Assembly (NCBI GenBank): GCA_024305405.1
Contig: JAKNDB010000103.1
Coordinates: 868,001 to 932,000 of the forward strand
DNA: 64,000 bases
Reading direction: 5' to 3'
Source of the DNA: Dirofilaria immitis
Taxonomy: Eukaryota; Nematoda; Chromadorea; Rhabditida; Onchocercidae
Part shown: one piece after another, positions 52,835-64,000 of the stretch
How positions within the stretch are numbered: the first letter of the stretch is position 1
Layout of the letters: each line of letters starts with the position of its first letter
Notes under the pieces: generated by a model
What the model saw: only the letters and a program-made list of their open reading frames with translations
Told to the model about the DNA's origin: nothing
Database searches by the model: none
Position numbers and translations under genes: made by a program

Positions 52835-55800
52835 TTTAAATGTATTTATAGAACATATTTTTTAAAAACTTTTTATTAGTATAATAATAAAAAATTTTAC
52901 AATAATAAAAGAACTATTGATCAAATTGAAATTTTATCCGAAACATATTAAGAATATTTCGATAGCGCAGCAAAATGATAATTTATTCGCTTCTATTACC
53001 GCGCACAATACAATAAAGGAATACCATCAATACATATAACCGAAAATACAATCAAGAAATAAAATACTTTTAGAAAGAACAGCTTACGAAGTAACTAAAG
53101 GTAGCGAATGATCTCTACAATGAATAATGACCTTTTTGTAACGAATATGTTCAATGATATTCCACCGTTCTATAAGCATGGCAATCTAGTGGGAAAACAA
53201 TATAAACACTGCACATAGACTTTATTATATAATATGAGAAATATTTACATGCGATATGATATTTTAGCATTGAAAATAAGCTTAGTAATGATAAGAAATA
53301 ATTCATTATATTATAAGTTGTAACAAATTGGTTTATGTTAAATAATAAATTATGTAAAATATAATAATTTGATTATTTATTTAGGATTAATTTGAGAATT
53401 TCATATGATTATACTAATGATTTAATTAGTGATTTACTTGTAAATTTAATATTACAATTAATCGATTTTATATTACAAATCAGTTGCTATCATCGAGATA
53501 CTTATATCATAGCAATTTTTAAACAATTCATGTAAAGGATTATCTTATCGCCTTGAACAACACTTGTCTAAGCTATATTAAACATGATACGATTAAACGT
53601 TATCGATGCTTTATAGAACTGCCATTAAATATACTACTTCTGATTCAGATATCTGTTTTCGATCATTTTCTATATCATTTAATAGAATCCCAAATTTTTA
53701 AAATCTTTCTTGAATCATTTTTTCCTGATTAAACTTAGTAAGAATTTGTTTTAATTTGAATCGCAACGTAATGAATAATATTTTAGTTAAAATCTGTTGT
53801 TCTCATTATTTGCAAAATTCATAATTTTTTGTACGAGAAAAAAATGAGAAACTCATACAAAACGGTAAAAAGATAGGTTTATTTTCATATTAAAATTAAT
53901 TTTCACAATCACACAATAGATAAATATAATTAAATGAATGTGAACTGCTATTAAAGAAATTTTGCATTTAGGCTCTTCGTGATAAGTTGGAACTAATCTA
54001 TTTACTTATTTTGAACTATCGATGTTTTTAACCATTCAGTTTTGCGAATTTAGTTCACGAACTATACAAATTCAATTTATAGAATTGTTAATTAGTTCGA
54101 TTCTTTAGCAGCAAATTCATACGGTTTACTCATCTGATCTATTGATTTCCATGCACTTCTCGTTCAAGATACTTAAAACATGATTAGTGAATGTTCGTTA
54201 ATGTCTCATGTCTCATAAATGTCTCGTCGGAATACTGCAAAGATAATTTGAAGTGATAATTTAATCATTTATTGGATATATGTCATTTATTGAATGCAAT
54301 TGCTCATATTTGATCATATATATGCTTTATGTTACGTAATACTATATCGTATCTCGTGATTATTATTTAATATCATATCCCGAAGAATTATCGTCCTTTC
54401 AGATTTTTCTTTTTAACCTTACAGGAATGTTCAATAGTATTACCTATTTTATATGTGGCGAGAGTTAAGAATGAATCAAATTTCAATATTTTAAAGGTAA
54501 TTTAAATTGATATTACATTATTGCGCTCATACGTTTCACTATCAATCTATTTTACATTGGATTAAAGTAATTTATTTAATTGTTTTCACAATAATTTAGT
54601 AATTTTCCTTTAAGTAATTCATTCATTATTTGTTTTTAAGATAATTGTCGAATTATCCTAAAAATTATTCGCTAATTGCCTTTCATTTGTTTTTTAAAGC
54701 TGGCAAAGAATCTCCTGCAAAACTTTAAAGCTAATCTATTCTTAAGTTCTTTGATAAATGCCCGATATGCTTTTGAGAATTACGAGATACACATATTGTC
54801 AAACAATTATATTTTGTTTTTGGTAAGGAGAATCAGTAGAAAGATAGGAAGCAATTATTTACCCTCATCACCGCAAAGAATGCATGGCATTAATTGTACT
54901 AATAATTTACAATACTTTGTTCATGCAAATGTAAAGTCAAATAAATTTTCGAATGGTAGTTTCCTTAAGGAATTTATTTAAAATTAGGCATTTACGACAA
55001 TTATATTTCTTTCAACTTTTTTTGTGATTAATTGATGGATGTTTTGTTTGATTGGAAGAGAAATATTTTTATTGCGAATAAGAATATATCAAAATTCTTT
55101 ATAAACAATATTTTGAATCATATATTTTCAAAACTGAAGCAAGAGTGTTATGAGTAGGAAAATTATAAATGCTTTCCATATAACATAATGTTCTAAAATA
55201 GGATTCATTGATTTGTGATATGAAAGTCATTATATGCATGAATGAGGATTACTATTCTGTTTAATAACTGTTCTGATATTATAAATGCTCTTTTAGAATA
55301 TTCATTGGAATCTTATTCTGTTTTTTACCAACTAATTAGAAATCCTCATCAGAATTCTTTTAGTTTTGTTAATTTCATTCATTTAATTTGACCATTATTG
55401 ATGTTTTGCATTATCCAACTTATTACGTTCCTAAGCAGCGACAGGCTGTCGAAATTAGATTTCAATGGTTAATGGAATTAAGAAAATCTTACGAAATGAT
55501 TTGGTTGCTATTCCTTCAAATGCAGCCATTTCTGCTTTCATATCTTAAATTTGAGCTCTTCATATAAATGAATGACATATTTTAATGCCAATATATATAA
55601 ATTAAATAGATCAAGAATAATTACGTAAATTGAAAACAGCGAGAATTTCTTTCGAAATAAAATTGGGTCATTACGTGGAGAGACCATTGAAAAGGACTGG
55701 CATATGATTCTTATTTGATGGAAGGTTAATTAAATAATTAAAAAAATAACAATGCTATAACCGCAGGTCATTGATGTATGATTGAATTATATTTCTAATA

Positions 55801-56400
55801 TTCCGAATAAGATTTGATTTATATTGTACAAAGAAAACAAATAAATTTTTCCTTTTTTCTGATCGAAACCACAAATTATATCGGTGTTATTATTAAAATT
55901 AAAAAAAGTTACCATCATGAAATAAGGAAATTAAATTATAATTAGGAAAAAGGAAAATTATTACCGTAATTATAATCATAATCCAGTAATCCTCCTCGAA
56001 CATGCTAAAGTTATAAATTTTCGATATTTAAATAAAAATTTTCGAAAAAATATAAATTTAAAAATATTTTTCCTACTATTATCTTATTTAAATAAATATT
56101 TGAAAGAAAGACTGAATGAAACCGTTGGTTTCTATTGCTATGATACCTTTCTACAGTATCACAGCAAAACATTTCATCACTAAATATTGACGGCATTGCG
56201 ACAACATCTTTCTGATGCACTATGCAACGAATTGAAGAGCTGGATCAGAATATCATATTATAATCATCTCATATTTTTCTATCGAAGCACTATTGAATGA
56301 AATTGGTTTTTTCGAAATTTTATTTTGAAAAATTTGGTTTTAATTCTGGTTTAAAGAACATAGTGAAACCGAGAGGAAATTAATTCAAATTTATTCCTAA
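51894..56400. other. Intergenic, no gene seen
   Basis: AT-rich DNA lies between the transporter's 3' end and the retroelement. A TA-repeat tract lies at 52804-52838. Open frames at 54676-54981 (plus) and 56011-56220 (minus) lack recognisable domains, ATG-initiated structure or splice partners, and I treat them as chance. The left boundary of the retroelement LTR may lie in the last few hundred bases, but I could not fix it. Confidence 0.5.
52804..52838. repeat. TA dinucleotide tract
   Basis: About 35 bases of alternating TA with one CA interruption lie downstream of the transporter gene. It is simple sequence. Confidence 0.9.
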
Positions 56401-56432
56401 AAATACATTTTTGCAACAAATAATTAATTCAT

Positions 56433-56745
56433 TAACGATTCCTGTTTCTCACACTAATCCGCCAACGATTCCTGTTTTTTTGCACTAATCAAAATATTTA
56501 TGTAAATTTTCTTATTCATCATTCACCCAAATTCCTTTCCCACATTTGTTCCTCTCAAAATATCTGTTTTATCTATTTAAAAATCTTACCAATCCAAATT
56601 TTTTCTCTCATCACGCCCCTTTTATCACCCTATATAAACACAACCACAGCAACAGATTTAAGTTTGTTTGTTTGTTTGTTTTTTAAATAAAAATTCCTCA
56701 CTTGTTGATTGTCCCCGCAACAGATTTATCTTCCACAACAAATTT
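56433..56745 (+). repeat. Probable 5' LTR (right part) of a BEL/Pao element
   Basis: This shows the expected promoter and polyadenylation layout of an LTR: TATATAAAC at 56631-56639, a TTTG repeat at about 56663-56684, AATAAA at 56686-56691, then a primer-site-like sequence just after. A short direct duplication (AACGATTCCTGTTT ... CACTAATC) sits at 56433-56490. The right end is probably near CACAACA at 56734-56740. The left end was not found, and no second copy was recognised downstream, so the LTR identity rests on signal order alone. Confidence 0.5.
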
Positions 56746-56746
56746 T

Positions 56747-56764
56747 TGGTGCCACGAGCCGGGA
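56747..56764 (+). promoter_or_regulatory. Primer-binding-site-like sequence
   Basis: TGGTGCCACGAGCCGGGA follows the putative LTR end by a few bases. A TGG start and GC-rich 18-mer at this position is what tRNA-primed BEL/Pao elements carry. The tRNA species was not determined. Confidence 0.55.
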
Positions 56765-56774
56765 AATCACCGGG

Positions 56775-58174
56775 ATGTCAACCAGCTTAATCAAAAGCGC
56801 TCAACCGACATTAGAGAAACTTGAGCTACTGCTCACCGAAATAAACGAATTGGATTTATCGGATTTATCGCCGGTCGATCAACAATTAACGCAAAAGAAA
56901 CGCGTCACCTATAGAAAGTTCGAAAACGAACCATTGGAGAAAAATTGGAACGAATCGAGCAATATGTTAGTATTCTTGAAATTATCAACAACAACTGGCT
57001 CGACTATATCCAGAAAACGACAAATGCAGCAAGAAAGAAGAGGAAGAAATTTATATCGAAATGGCCGATCAAGAAAAAGGTATTTTAAGATTATTAAGTC
57101 AAGGTAGGGAAGTCAAAACTACTTTAAAGTTATATAATAAGGATCTTGAGATAGCCATTCGTAGCCTAACATCGGGACATATAAGTCAAGGTAATCTAAA
57201 AGAAGTATCTGCAATTGGCCCACAAGTAACAGTGCACTTACCACAACTACAATTACCCACATTTAGTGGGGATCCTAAAACGTGGAGGCAGTTCTGGAAT
57301 AGTTTCGATGTAGCAGTGCATTTTCAAGCTATACCAGACGTTCAAAAACTAAACTATTTAATGTCCTGCTTAAGAGGAGAAGCTCTGTTAGCTGTAAGAG
57401 GTTACGATATTGCCCCTCAAAATTACAATATCATTCGAAAGGTATTAATTGAAAAATTCGGTGAGGATTCTATTATCAAGAAATCCTTATATGCCGAACT
57501 GCAATCTATCAAAAGAAGTGATCGAGATTGGAAAGCAACAATAGAAGCAATTGAAAGAATACTACGACAGCTAGAAGCGATCGGAGAAAATTTGGACCAT
57601 TGTAGTATCGAAACTTCTATAGAAAGTAAGTTACCTACTTGGATATTACACAAAGTTTATGAACAAAAGAATAGAGGAGCTTGGTCAATAGATCGACTCC
57701 GGCAAATATTAGGAGAATTAGTTCAAATAAATGAAGAAGTAGCTAGAAACCAATCCTTTAGCAATGAGAAGAAATCGATAGATTTCAAACAAAAACGAGC
57801 ATCACATAATAATAAGGGAGAAACCTCTGCGTTATCTACAATAAAACAATTCAAATCAACCAAATCAAGTGGTCATGAGTCAACCACACAACCCAAGAAA
57901 ATTGCTAGGGATAAAAGACATTTGTGCATTTTGTAACAAGGACCATTGGGACAACGAATGCTTCACGTATCCCACACTCAAACAGCGAATGGAATATCCA
58001 AGAAAAAATAACGCATGTCTTAATTGCCTTCGGACGGGGCATGCAACAAATAATTGTAACAAAAAGAAACGCTCATGTTTCCATTGCAAGAATCCTCACA
58101 ACACTGCGCTGTGTTATGTGAAATATGGTATGCAAACTGCCGAATCAAGGAACTCAGCAAACGTAATTCAATAG
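56775..58174 (+). pseudogene. gag: BEL/Pao gag (DUF1759 type) with zinc knuckles, frame-broken
   Basis: Starts at ATG 56775 (MSTSLIKSAQPTLEKLELLL). The coding signal changes frame near 56945 and near 57025, then runs open from 57061 to about 57900, including LPQLQLPTFSGDPKTWRQFW, the hallmark of Pao-type gag. It changes frame again near 57900-57930. The last part carries three zinc-knuckle-like motifs: CAFCNKDHWDNEC, CLNCLRTGHATNNC and CFHCKNPHNTALC, that is, CCHC with C-x2-C-x3/4-H-x4-C spacing. It would form the capsid/nucleocapsid of an intracellular particle. The number of breaks means no single product can be made as written. Some breaks may be assembly indels. Confidence 0.85.
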
Positions 58175-58244
58175 CTCAATCAACACATCAACAAGGTCAG
58201 GAAATTTTGCTTTTATGTAAAGAAATTGAAATAATTAACCGATC

Positions 58245-61200
58245 ATGCCGGAAAATCATGAAGAAGTTTTAGTACTATTTGATATAGGATCACAGTCATC
58301 CTTTATATCGACAAAATTAGCAAACCGATTAAGGTTAGAAAGAAAAGAAACGGAAAATCTAAGTATTTCTTCATTTGGTAATAAATTCCCGAGGTTACAT
58401 CAAACTACTAAAGTGGATATCGGAGTAAAAACCGTCGACTCGGAAATTATAACTATTAATACTTATGTATTAGACTACCTAACGGACAAATTAAAGGTAA
58501 TTAAATCAAACTATCAAGATTTACCGCGCATGATAAGTCTAGAACAACTAGACCACGGAGGAGATTGGAAAAGACCCGATATACTTATTGGAGCCGACTA
58601 CTTTTTTGACTTTATGTCACCATATGAATTCTACAAGACGTCATCAGGGTTCTACGTAATTCTCACAAAGGTTGGTCCTATAGTAACTGGAATTGGATAC
58701 ATTAAAAACTATTGTAGTAGTAAGACTTCAGACAGAATAGACAAAATTTCTGTTGAGGACAAAACAATGAAAGTAGGTAATGTCACTACGACTTCAGATA
58801 TAGAACAATTTTGGAAGCTTGAACTGATAGGTATTCAAGAACAACCAAATGCCTGTGATGACGAAAAGGCATTAGAACAATTTAAAAGGAATCACAAAAA
58901 AAATAACAGATATCAAGTTCGTTGGCCCTGGAAGGATTCAAAGGTGAGTTTAAACGATAATTACGGTCTTTGTTTCGGAAGGCTGAAAACATTAGTTAAA
59001 CGACTTCAGACTGACAAACTACTATTTAATCGATACAATGAAGTAATTCTACAACAAGTGCAATCCAATATAATTGAAGAAGTGACTCCAAACATGAATC
59101 AGAGTGGTGCTATACATTATTTGCCTCATCACGAAGTATTAACACCGGGTAAATCGACAACGAAATTAAGAATTGTTTACGACGCTTCAGCCAAAGACTA
59201 AAAGGTATGAAAAGCTTAAATGATGTTTTATACTGCGGCCCGATTACCCTCCTCGACTTGGTGGGTGTATTACTTCGTTTTAGGACGATGGAAAATGTTA
59301 TAATAGCCAATATTGAAAAGGCAATCTTGCAATTGGAATTATTTCCATCAGAGTGAAACTGCACTCGATTCTTATAGTTGAAGAATATTCAAAGAGAAGT
59401 AACTGACGACAATATAGTATGTTGTCGTTTCCAAAGGGTTCCATTTGGGATCATATCATCCCCATTTTTACTTTCAGCGACTCTTAATTATCATTTAGAA
59501 ACTCATGGAAGCGAAATTGCCCTGGAAATTAGAAAAAATCTCTATGTCGATAACATTATACTGCCAACTAAAGGAACCGAGGAAGCATTCGAAAACTATG
59601 AAAAATGAAATCCATCTTCAAAGAAGCTTCAATGATTATAAGGAATTTTTGTCAAACAATGAAGAATTCAACAAATCAATCCCGAGCATGATCGAGCAGA
59701 GGTAAACCAATTAAAAAGAATCCTCTGCATTAATTGGAATCCCAAAAAGATATCATCCAAATCATTCTAAAACCATGGAATGGAATAAAACTGACAAAAC
59801 GAACAATTTTACAATTTATAGCAGCTCAGTATGATCCATTAGAACTCCTTGTTCCGACTATGGTGCAATTCAAACTATTCCTTCAACATTTATGGAAAAC
59901 GAACTACACTTTGGATCAATCTATAAGTGAAGAAGATGAAGAAACTTGGGAATGTCTAATAAAAGAATGGTCAACAGACGTAAAGGATCTACCACGGTAT
60001 GTAATACATCCCTCAGAACAAATGCAGTTCCATGTTTTCACAGACGCGTCAAGTCTGGTCTATTCTGCAGCTATGTATGTGCGAAACTATGGAATTGAAG
60101 GTGTTAAAACATCGCTTATATTCCCAAAATCACGGATCGCACCAATTAAAGGTATCACCATACCCCGATTGGAATTATTAGCAATAATCGTTGGAGTAAG
60201 AGCAGCCCATTTTGTTATAAATCAACTGAATCTAGGAAAGGTGCCAGTTACCCTATGGTCTGACTCGAAGTGCGCATTACATTGGATACAGAACTGTTCC
60301 CGACTACTGCCAAAATTTATACAGAATCGAGTAGAAGAAATAAGAAAAGCAAAGTTTCTATTTCGTTATATTCCAAGTAAGTATAATCCAGTCGATATTG
60401 CAACAAAGGGACTTTCTCCAGCAAAACTTGGAAATTATGAAACATGGTCGAACGGACCGTCATGGTTAGCAAAAGAAGAAACGAACTGGCCGCAATGGGA
60501 ATACAACAAGTTACCAATTATGCCTAATCATCCAAAAAACCGAATTGAACGTACTCGAATATTCGAAAATATTGGATTGGACTATTTTGGTCCTCTTTCT
60601 ATCAAGAATGAAACTGGGATTGTCAAAAGGTGGGTGGCTCTTTTACATGTTTTACGACAAGAGCAATACATTTAGAACTGGTAGATAATTTATCTGCTGA
60701 AAGTTTTATACACGTACTAAGAAGATTTATTGCTAGAAGAGGCCTCCCTAGATTAGTTTTAAGTGATAATGCTAGTCAATTTCAACTAGTTTTCAAGACC
60801 ATTATGGAACAAAATACCAAATTCACTGACTTTCTAACAATGAAAGGAATAACCTGGAAGAATACTACACCAAGAGCACCATGGGAAGGAGGTATATATG
60901 AATGAATGATTGGTGTTACAAAGACAGCTATGAGAAGAGCTATTGGAAGGAAGCTATTATGGGAAAGAGAATTAATTATACTTATAGTGGAAATAGAAGA
61001 TGTATTAAATATTCGACCACTAACGTATGTAAATTTCGAAGATTACGTGATAATACGACCGATTGATTTCATTTTACCTAATGCTTCTCTAGTAACTCAA
61101 ATTCCTTACGACAATGATGAAGAAGAATACCATCTTCATAGACTAAGTACCAAGGAAAAGCTTGTTAGGTATTGGTCTAACACTCTCAAGGCCTTAGACA

Positions 61201-61412
61201 CATTCTGGGAAATATGGAAAAGGGAGTATTTAACTAGCCTCAGAGAGCGAACTCAAAGAGAACATAATTCCCCAAAAGGTGCAGAAGTAAGAAGACCTTA
61301 TGAAAACGAAATCGTGTTGGTCAACGAACCAGAAATTCCTCGTGGTATGTGGAAATTAGCGAGAATAAAAGAAATTAAAAGGGAAGCGATGGAGAGGCCA
61401 GGAACGCTATAA
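58245..61412 (+). pseudogene. pol: BEL/Pao pol: protease, reverse transcriptase, RNase H, integrase; broken
   Basis: Order seen: aspartic protease of the A17 type (LFDIGSQSSFIS near 58272); RT from about 58790, with the fingers region reaching DASAKD, then a frame change at 59199 and stops near 59355 and 59376; RT motif YVDN near 59549; more frame changes at 59600-59735; RNase H with FTDAS, PRLELLA, WSDSK and NPVDIATKG all present (about 60030-60410); integrase core with [16 protein letters not shown] and PWEGGIYE. A frame change at about 60640 and a TGA at 60903-60905 split the integrase. RT motif A reads ANIEKAI, where a catalytic Asp is expected. The zinc-binding N-terminal integrase domain appears to be missing between NWPQW and EYNKLP at about 60500. 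The element is not autonomous as written. Confidence 0.88.
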
Positions 61413-61716
61413 TAGAAATGCCACATGGAAAACTGCTAAATCGACCAATAAAAGTATTGTACCCTTAGAAATCAACGACAGTTTGGATAATCAGCCACCT
61501 ATATCTGAAGAATCAATACAAGAAGTTGAACAAGAGAAACCAATCGCTTCAAGGACTAGGAGTGCAACAAATAAACGAACTATAACAGAAACTATCTGTA
61601 AGTCAAATTGGACAATGAGCAGTTTGGTTTTGATTTCGATGATTTTTATACTATCAGTCCAAGCAAAAACAATGATTAGTATCCCACAAAGATGGAATTG
61701 TGATGAAAGCTGAAGG
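61413..61716 (+). pseudogene. Pol tail and start of an envelope-like ORF
   Basis: Past the integrase, one frame carries MPHGKLLNRPIKVLYP, the usual end of BEL/Pao pol. An overlapping frame from 61483 holds ASRTRSATNKRT, then a hydrophobic segment (MSSLVLISMIFILSVQAKT) that reads as a signal peptide, and stops soon after at 61711. Nematode BEL/Pao elements such as Tas are known to carry a third, envelope-like ORF, so this is probably the start of one, truncated after the signal peptide. The family assignment is inference. Confidence 0.5.
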
Positions 61717-62304
61717 AAAGAGATATAGAGATGTTCTCAATCAAAGCACATGATTACTCACTGGTCAACAGAATGAGATCAAACCTCTAAAGTCGACTAA
61801 CCGAAGGATGAAGAAGCGGTTGCGGTTTAATTACCCACCCAAATTTAAGGAAAAATTCGACAGCGACGGTTCAACAATCAATCAGGATCAGTTATTCGAC
61901 GACAATTCAAGTTCAACTCGACTGTCAGATAGGAGCAACGGTTTTGAGGACAATTCGACGCAACGGAAGCCACAATTCAAGGGCACGAGAAGCAGCGGTG
62001 GTTTTACGAAAAGAGAACGACAAACCCCAAGAAAAGATACGACCTACCAATATTCTTTGAATTTTTCTGTGCTCGTGTTTGTATTCTTTCGTGTTGATGA
62101 TTTGATTCAACTAATATCGTGCCTATAATATTTTTATAATATCGTGTAAGCCCAACATAGAAGAAAATTCTTTGCTTATATTCGGAAGAAATTAAATTTT
62201 GGAAAGACCCTCCCTCCGTTTAAATTCCCAACAATACTGGGTCGTTTATTTCTATCGTATTTAGTGTTCCTATCTTCTTAATTATTTGCTTGTCTATGTC
62301 AACA
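61717..62304. other. Unassigned segment between two BEL/Pao pieces
   Basis: An open frame at 61808-62128 encodes a very hydrophilic, Ser/Asn/Arg/Lys-rich stretch (for example QRKPQFKGTRSSGGFTKRER), followed by a short hydrophobic end. It matches none of the gag, pol or envelope signatures seen nearby. The last 200 bases are AT-rich with a CCCTCCCTCC tract near 62209. This could be an insertion, LTR/leader sequence of another copy, or decayed envelope; I cannot decide. Confidence 0.4.
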
Positions 62305-63135
62305 TGGATGTCTCAAATTGATTTTAAGTGATAATGCTAATCAGTCTCAACACGTTTTTAAAACTATTATGGAACGAAATGCCAATTTCTTAGTAACAAA
62401 GGGAATGAAATGGAAAGTCACAACTCCTGGAACACATGGGACGGTGGCATTTATGAATGATTAACTGGATTAGCAAAACAAACAATGAGAAAAGCTATAG
62501 TAGGAAACTCTTATAGAAAAGAGAACAAATAACTTCAGAAATAAAAGGCATACTTAACACTCATCCATTAACTTACATAAACTTATCACTATTCAGTCAT
62601 ACGTCCAATGTATTTTATTTCACCTTATGCATCGTTAATCTTATTAATTGAAAATGATAACATGCAGGATGAGAAATTTTTTCCATATAAGTTAAATACT
62701 AAGGATAGGCTTATTAAATACTGGCTAAATACTCATAAGACTGTAGATATATTTTAGGAGATATTGCAAGAATGACCGAAGTGAATAAAATAAGCTAATC
62801 AATCCAAAGTTTGCTATTAATAATGTTTATATTATTACAGTTCGGGATAACAGTTATGTTATAAAGAAAATTTGCGAAATAACAACTGGTAATCTTATTA
62901 GTCTTCCCGAAAATGGAAATGTGAAGAAATTACGCAAAAAAATCTCAGAGTTGCCGAGACAATTGTATATACTAGACCTCATAAGAGAATTCCAGCAATA
63001 AGATACAACTATATTACGCCAGTAGTATGTATTAAAGTCTTGCTTAGACTTCGGTTATCAGTAGTCTCGGATCAAACAACTACTTTAGATACGTCATTAA
63101 AGACCTGTAAATTTTCAAACATAAAGAAATCAATA
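62305..63135 (+). pseudogene. Second, heavily decayed BEL/Pao integrase and pol tail
   Basis: This repeats in order the integrase signals of the copy at 60.7-61.4 kb but with many differences: LILSDNANQSQHVFKTIMER near 62312, then a Pro/Gly-rich active-site stretch, and a region near 62610-62760 parallel to 61070-61210 (ASL..., then KLNTKDRLIKYWLNT). Several stops and frame changes are present, and the active-site Glu region is altered. It cannot be the same copy, so a second element, more diverged, lies immediately downstream. Confidence 0.7.
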
Positions 63136-63576
63136 GAATTATAATGAGAGAAATTACGCCAGGTATTTGGATTACAGATAATGATATACGGTACTTCTAT
63201 GAATGTTAGGAATAAGATGTCAATCTTTTACCTGGATAACCTTCTGCATCATTGAAGGACAATTACTACTCTATGATGGAAAAGATATGGTATCAGATCT
63301 GAGCCATACGGAATTCTGCAATGCTCAAAGCGGGAAATGTATAACTAGCAATAATACTACCTTATGGAATGAAACCGAAGTTCAAAAGATTGGTGTATAC
63401 AAGTACATTTATGGAGACATGCAAGAATAGATGGACTTCAAACACACTTATTTTTAGTGAAAAAACTAAGCCAATTATGGACATAAATTGTAGCTTCACT
63501 AATCCTTATCGGATGGATGGTAACATTGTTGATATGGAACAAAGTTCGACCAGAAGGAGAAATCGAAAGACTATAA
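63136..63576 (+). pseudogene. Envelope-like remnant with C-terminal membrane anchor
   Basis: A frame from about 63203 has Cys residues and two N-glycosylation-type sites (NTT and NET near 63350-63380). A different frame near 63457-63576 holds a hydrophobic segment (IVASLILIGWMVTLLIW) followed by a basic/acidic tail and a TAA at 63574, with an in-frame stop at 63484 just before it. The order ectodomain, anchor, short tail fits an envelope glycoprotein of a BEL/Pao element. It is broken by at least one stop and one frame change. No closer family was recognised. Confidence 0.45.
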
Positions 63577-63716
63577 ATTGACAATGGTGACAGTTCTGGA
63601 GTAGTTCCAGTAGTTCCAATTTACAAGCAATCCTGAAAAAATTCAACTTCTAAATTATCTATATTCGTGTTTAAAGAGATACTCTATGGAAATAACAAAA
63701 GGCATGATAGGGCCCA

Positions 63717-63929
63717 GAAAATTACGAAGTTATAAGGCGACTGCTAAAAGAAAAACGTGGCGAGTCCTCAACTATAATGAAACTTTTACACAACGAATTT
63801 CAATTTATCATGAAAACGAAAGAGAACGGCTTGGAGCAACTGAAATGGAAAAGAGTATTATGTCAACTAGAGGCCATAAAAAAACCTGTTAATACTGAAA
63901 CTTTAACAGAAAGCAAATTATTATACTGA
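63717..63929 (+). pseudogene. Fragment of a further BEL/Pao gag
   Basis: An open stretch of 70 codons (NYEVIRRLLKEKRGESSTIM ... QLEAIKKPVN) parallels the gag of the first copy at about 57424-57640 (YNIIRKVLIEKFGEDSIIKK ... QLEAIGENLD). It lies 3' of an envelope-like tail, where an LTR would be expected, and starts in mid-domain. So it belongs to another copy or to a rearranged one. It ends at TGA 63927-63929. Confidence 0.65.
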
Positions 63930-64000
63930 ATACTCAAAATATAACTGTCGCCGAAGATGAAAGATGTATTGTATGTAAATAGAAATGTTAAAAGGACATT

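Noticed and set aside
54676..54981. 101-codon plus-strand ORF
   Set aside because: No ATG at the start, no recognisable motif, AT-driven composition and no splice partners.
57423..57653. Minus-strand ORFs within the retroelement gag and pol
   Set aside because: They are antisense of conserved gag/pol coding sequence.

Overview
The window looks like nuclear DNA of a parasitic (clade III, probably filarial-type) nematode. It is strongly AT-rich, its genes are broken into many small exons by GT-AG introns, several genes have a polypyrimidine-AG just before the ATG that suits spliced-leader trans-splicing, all five host genes have good matches to named C. elegans genes, and the right end holds a BEL/Pao element of the kind common in these worms. 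The species call is inference. No rRNA, CRISPR, operon or recognisable tRNA was seen.

Layout. 1-2.7 kb: no supported gene. 2.8-5.3 kb (+): six-exon TLC-domain membrane protein of the TLCD1/2 (FLD-1) family. 7.8-9.6 kb (-): four-exon nuclear cytochrome c oxidase subunit Vb. 10.9-15.5 kb (+): ten-exon nicalin (NRA-2), with one reading-frame break. 15.5-23.5 kb: intergenic, with a 30-bp tandem repeat and a long ATT microsatellite. 23.5-39.0 kb (-): a 16-exon Rac GEF of the TIAM/Still-life type, with a myristoylation-type N-terminus, EVH1-like domain, degenerate PH/CC-Ex, RBD, PDZ, DH and PH. Its large introns hold simple repeats, a 28-bp x5 tandem array, a GC-rich hairpin and a puzzling cysteine-rich ORF. 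39.0-46.6 kb: mostly featureless, except for a candidate far-upstream first exon at 44.4 kb. 46.7-51.9 kb (+): eleven-exon serotonin-type Na+/Cl- neurotransmitter transporter (MOD-5/SERT) with two frame breaks. 51.9-56.4 kb: intergenic. 56.4-64.0 kb (+): a degenerate BEL/Pao LTR element (promoter region, primer site, gag, protease, RT, RNase H, integrase, start of an envelope-like ORF), followed by pieces of at least one more copy (integrase, envelope tail, gag).

The host genes are unrelated housekeeping and neuronal genes and show no shared pathway. Two are neuronal by family knowledge (the Rac GEF for neurite guidance, the transporter for serotonin uptake) and nicalin affects receptor assembly in the ER. 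The three frame breaks in host genes each look like one missing base, each could be a lost base in a homopolymer, and each lies inside an otherwise well-conserved exon. Assembly error is therefore more likely than gene death. That caution also applies to some frameshifts in the retroelement, although its substituted polymerase residue, transition-type stops and missing integrase zinc finger indicate true decay.

All exon boundaries were deduced by eye from splice signals, reading phase and remembered family alignments.
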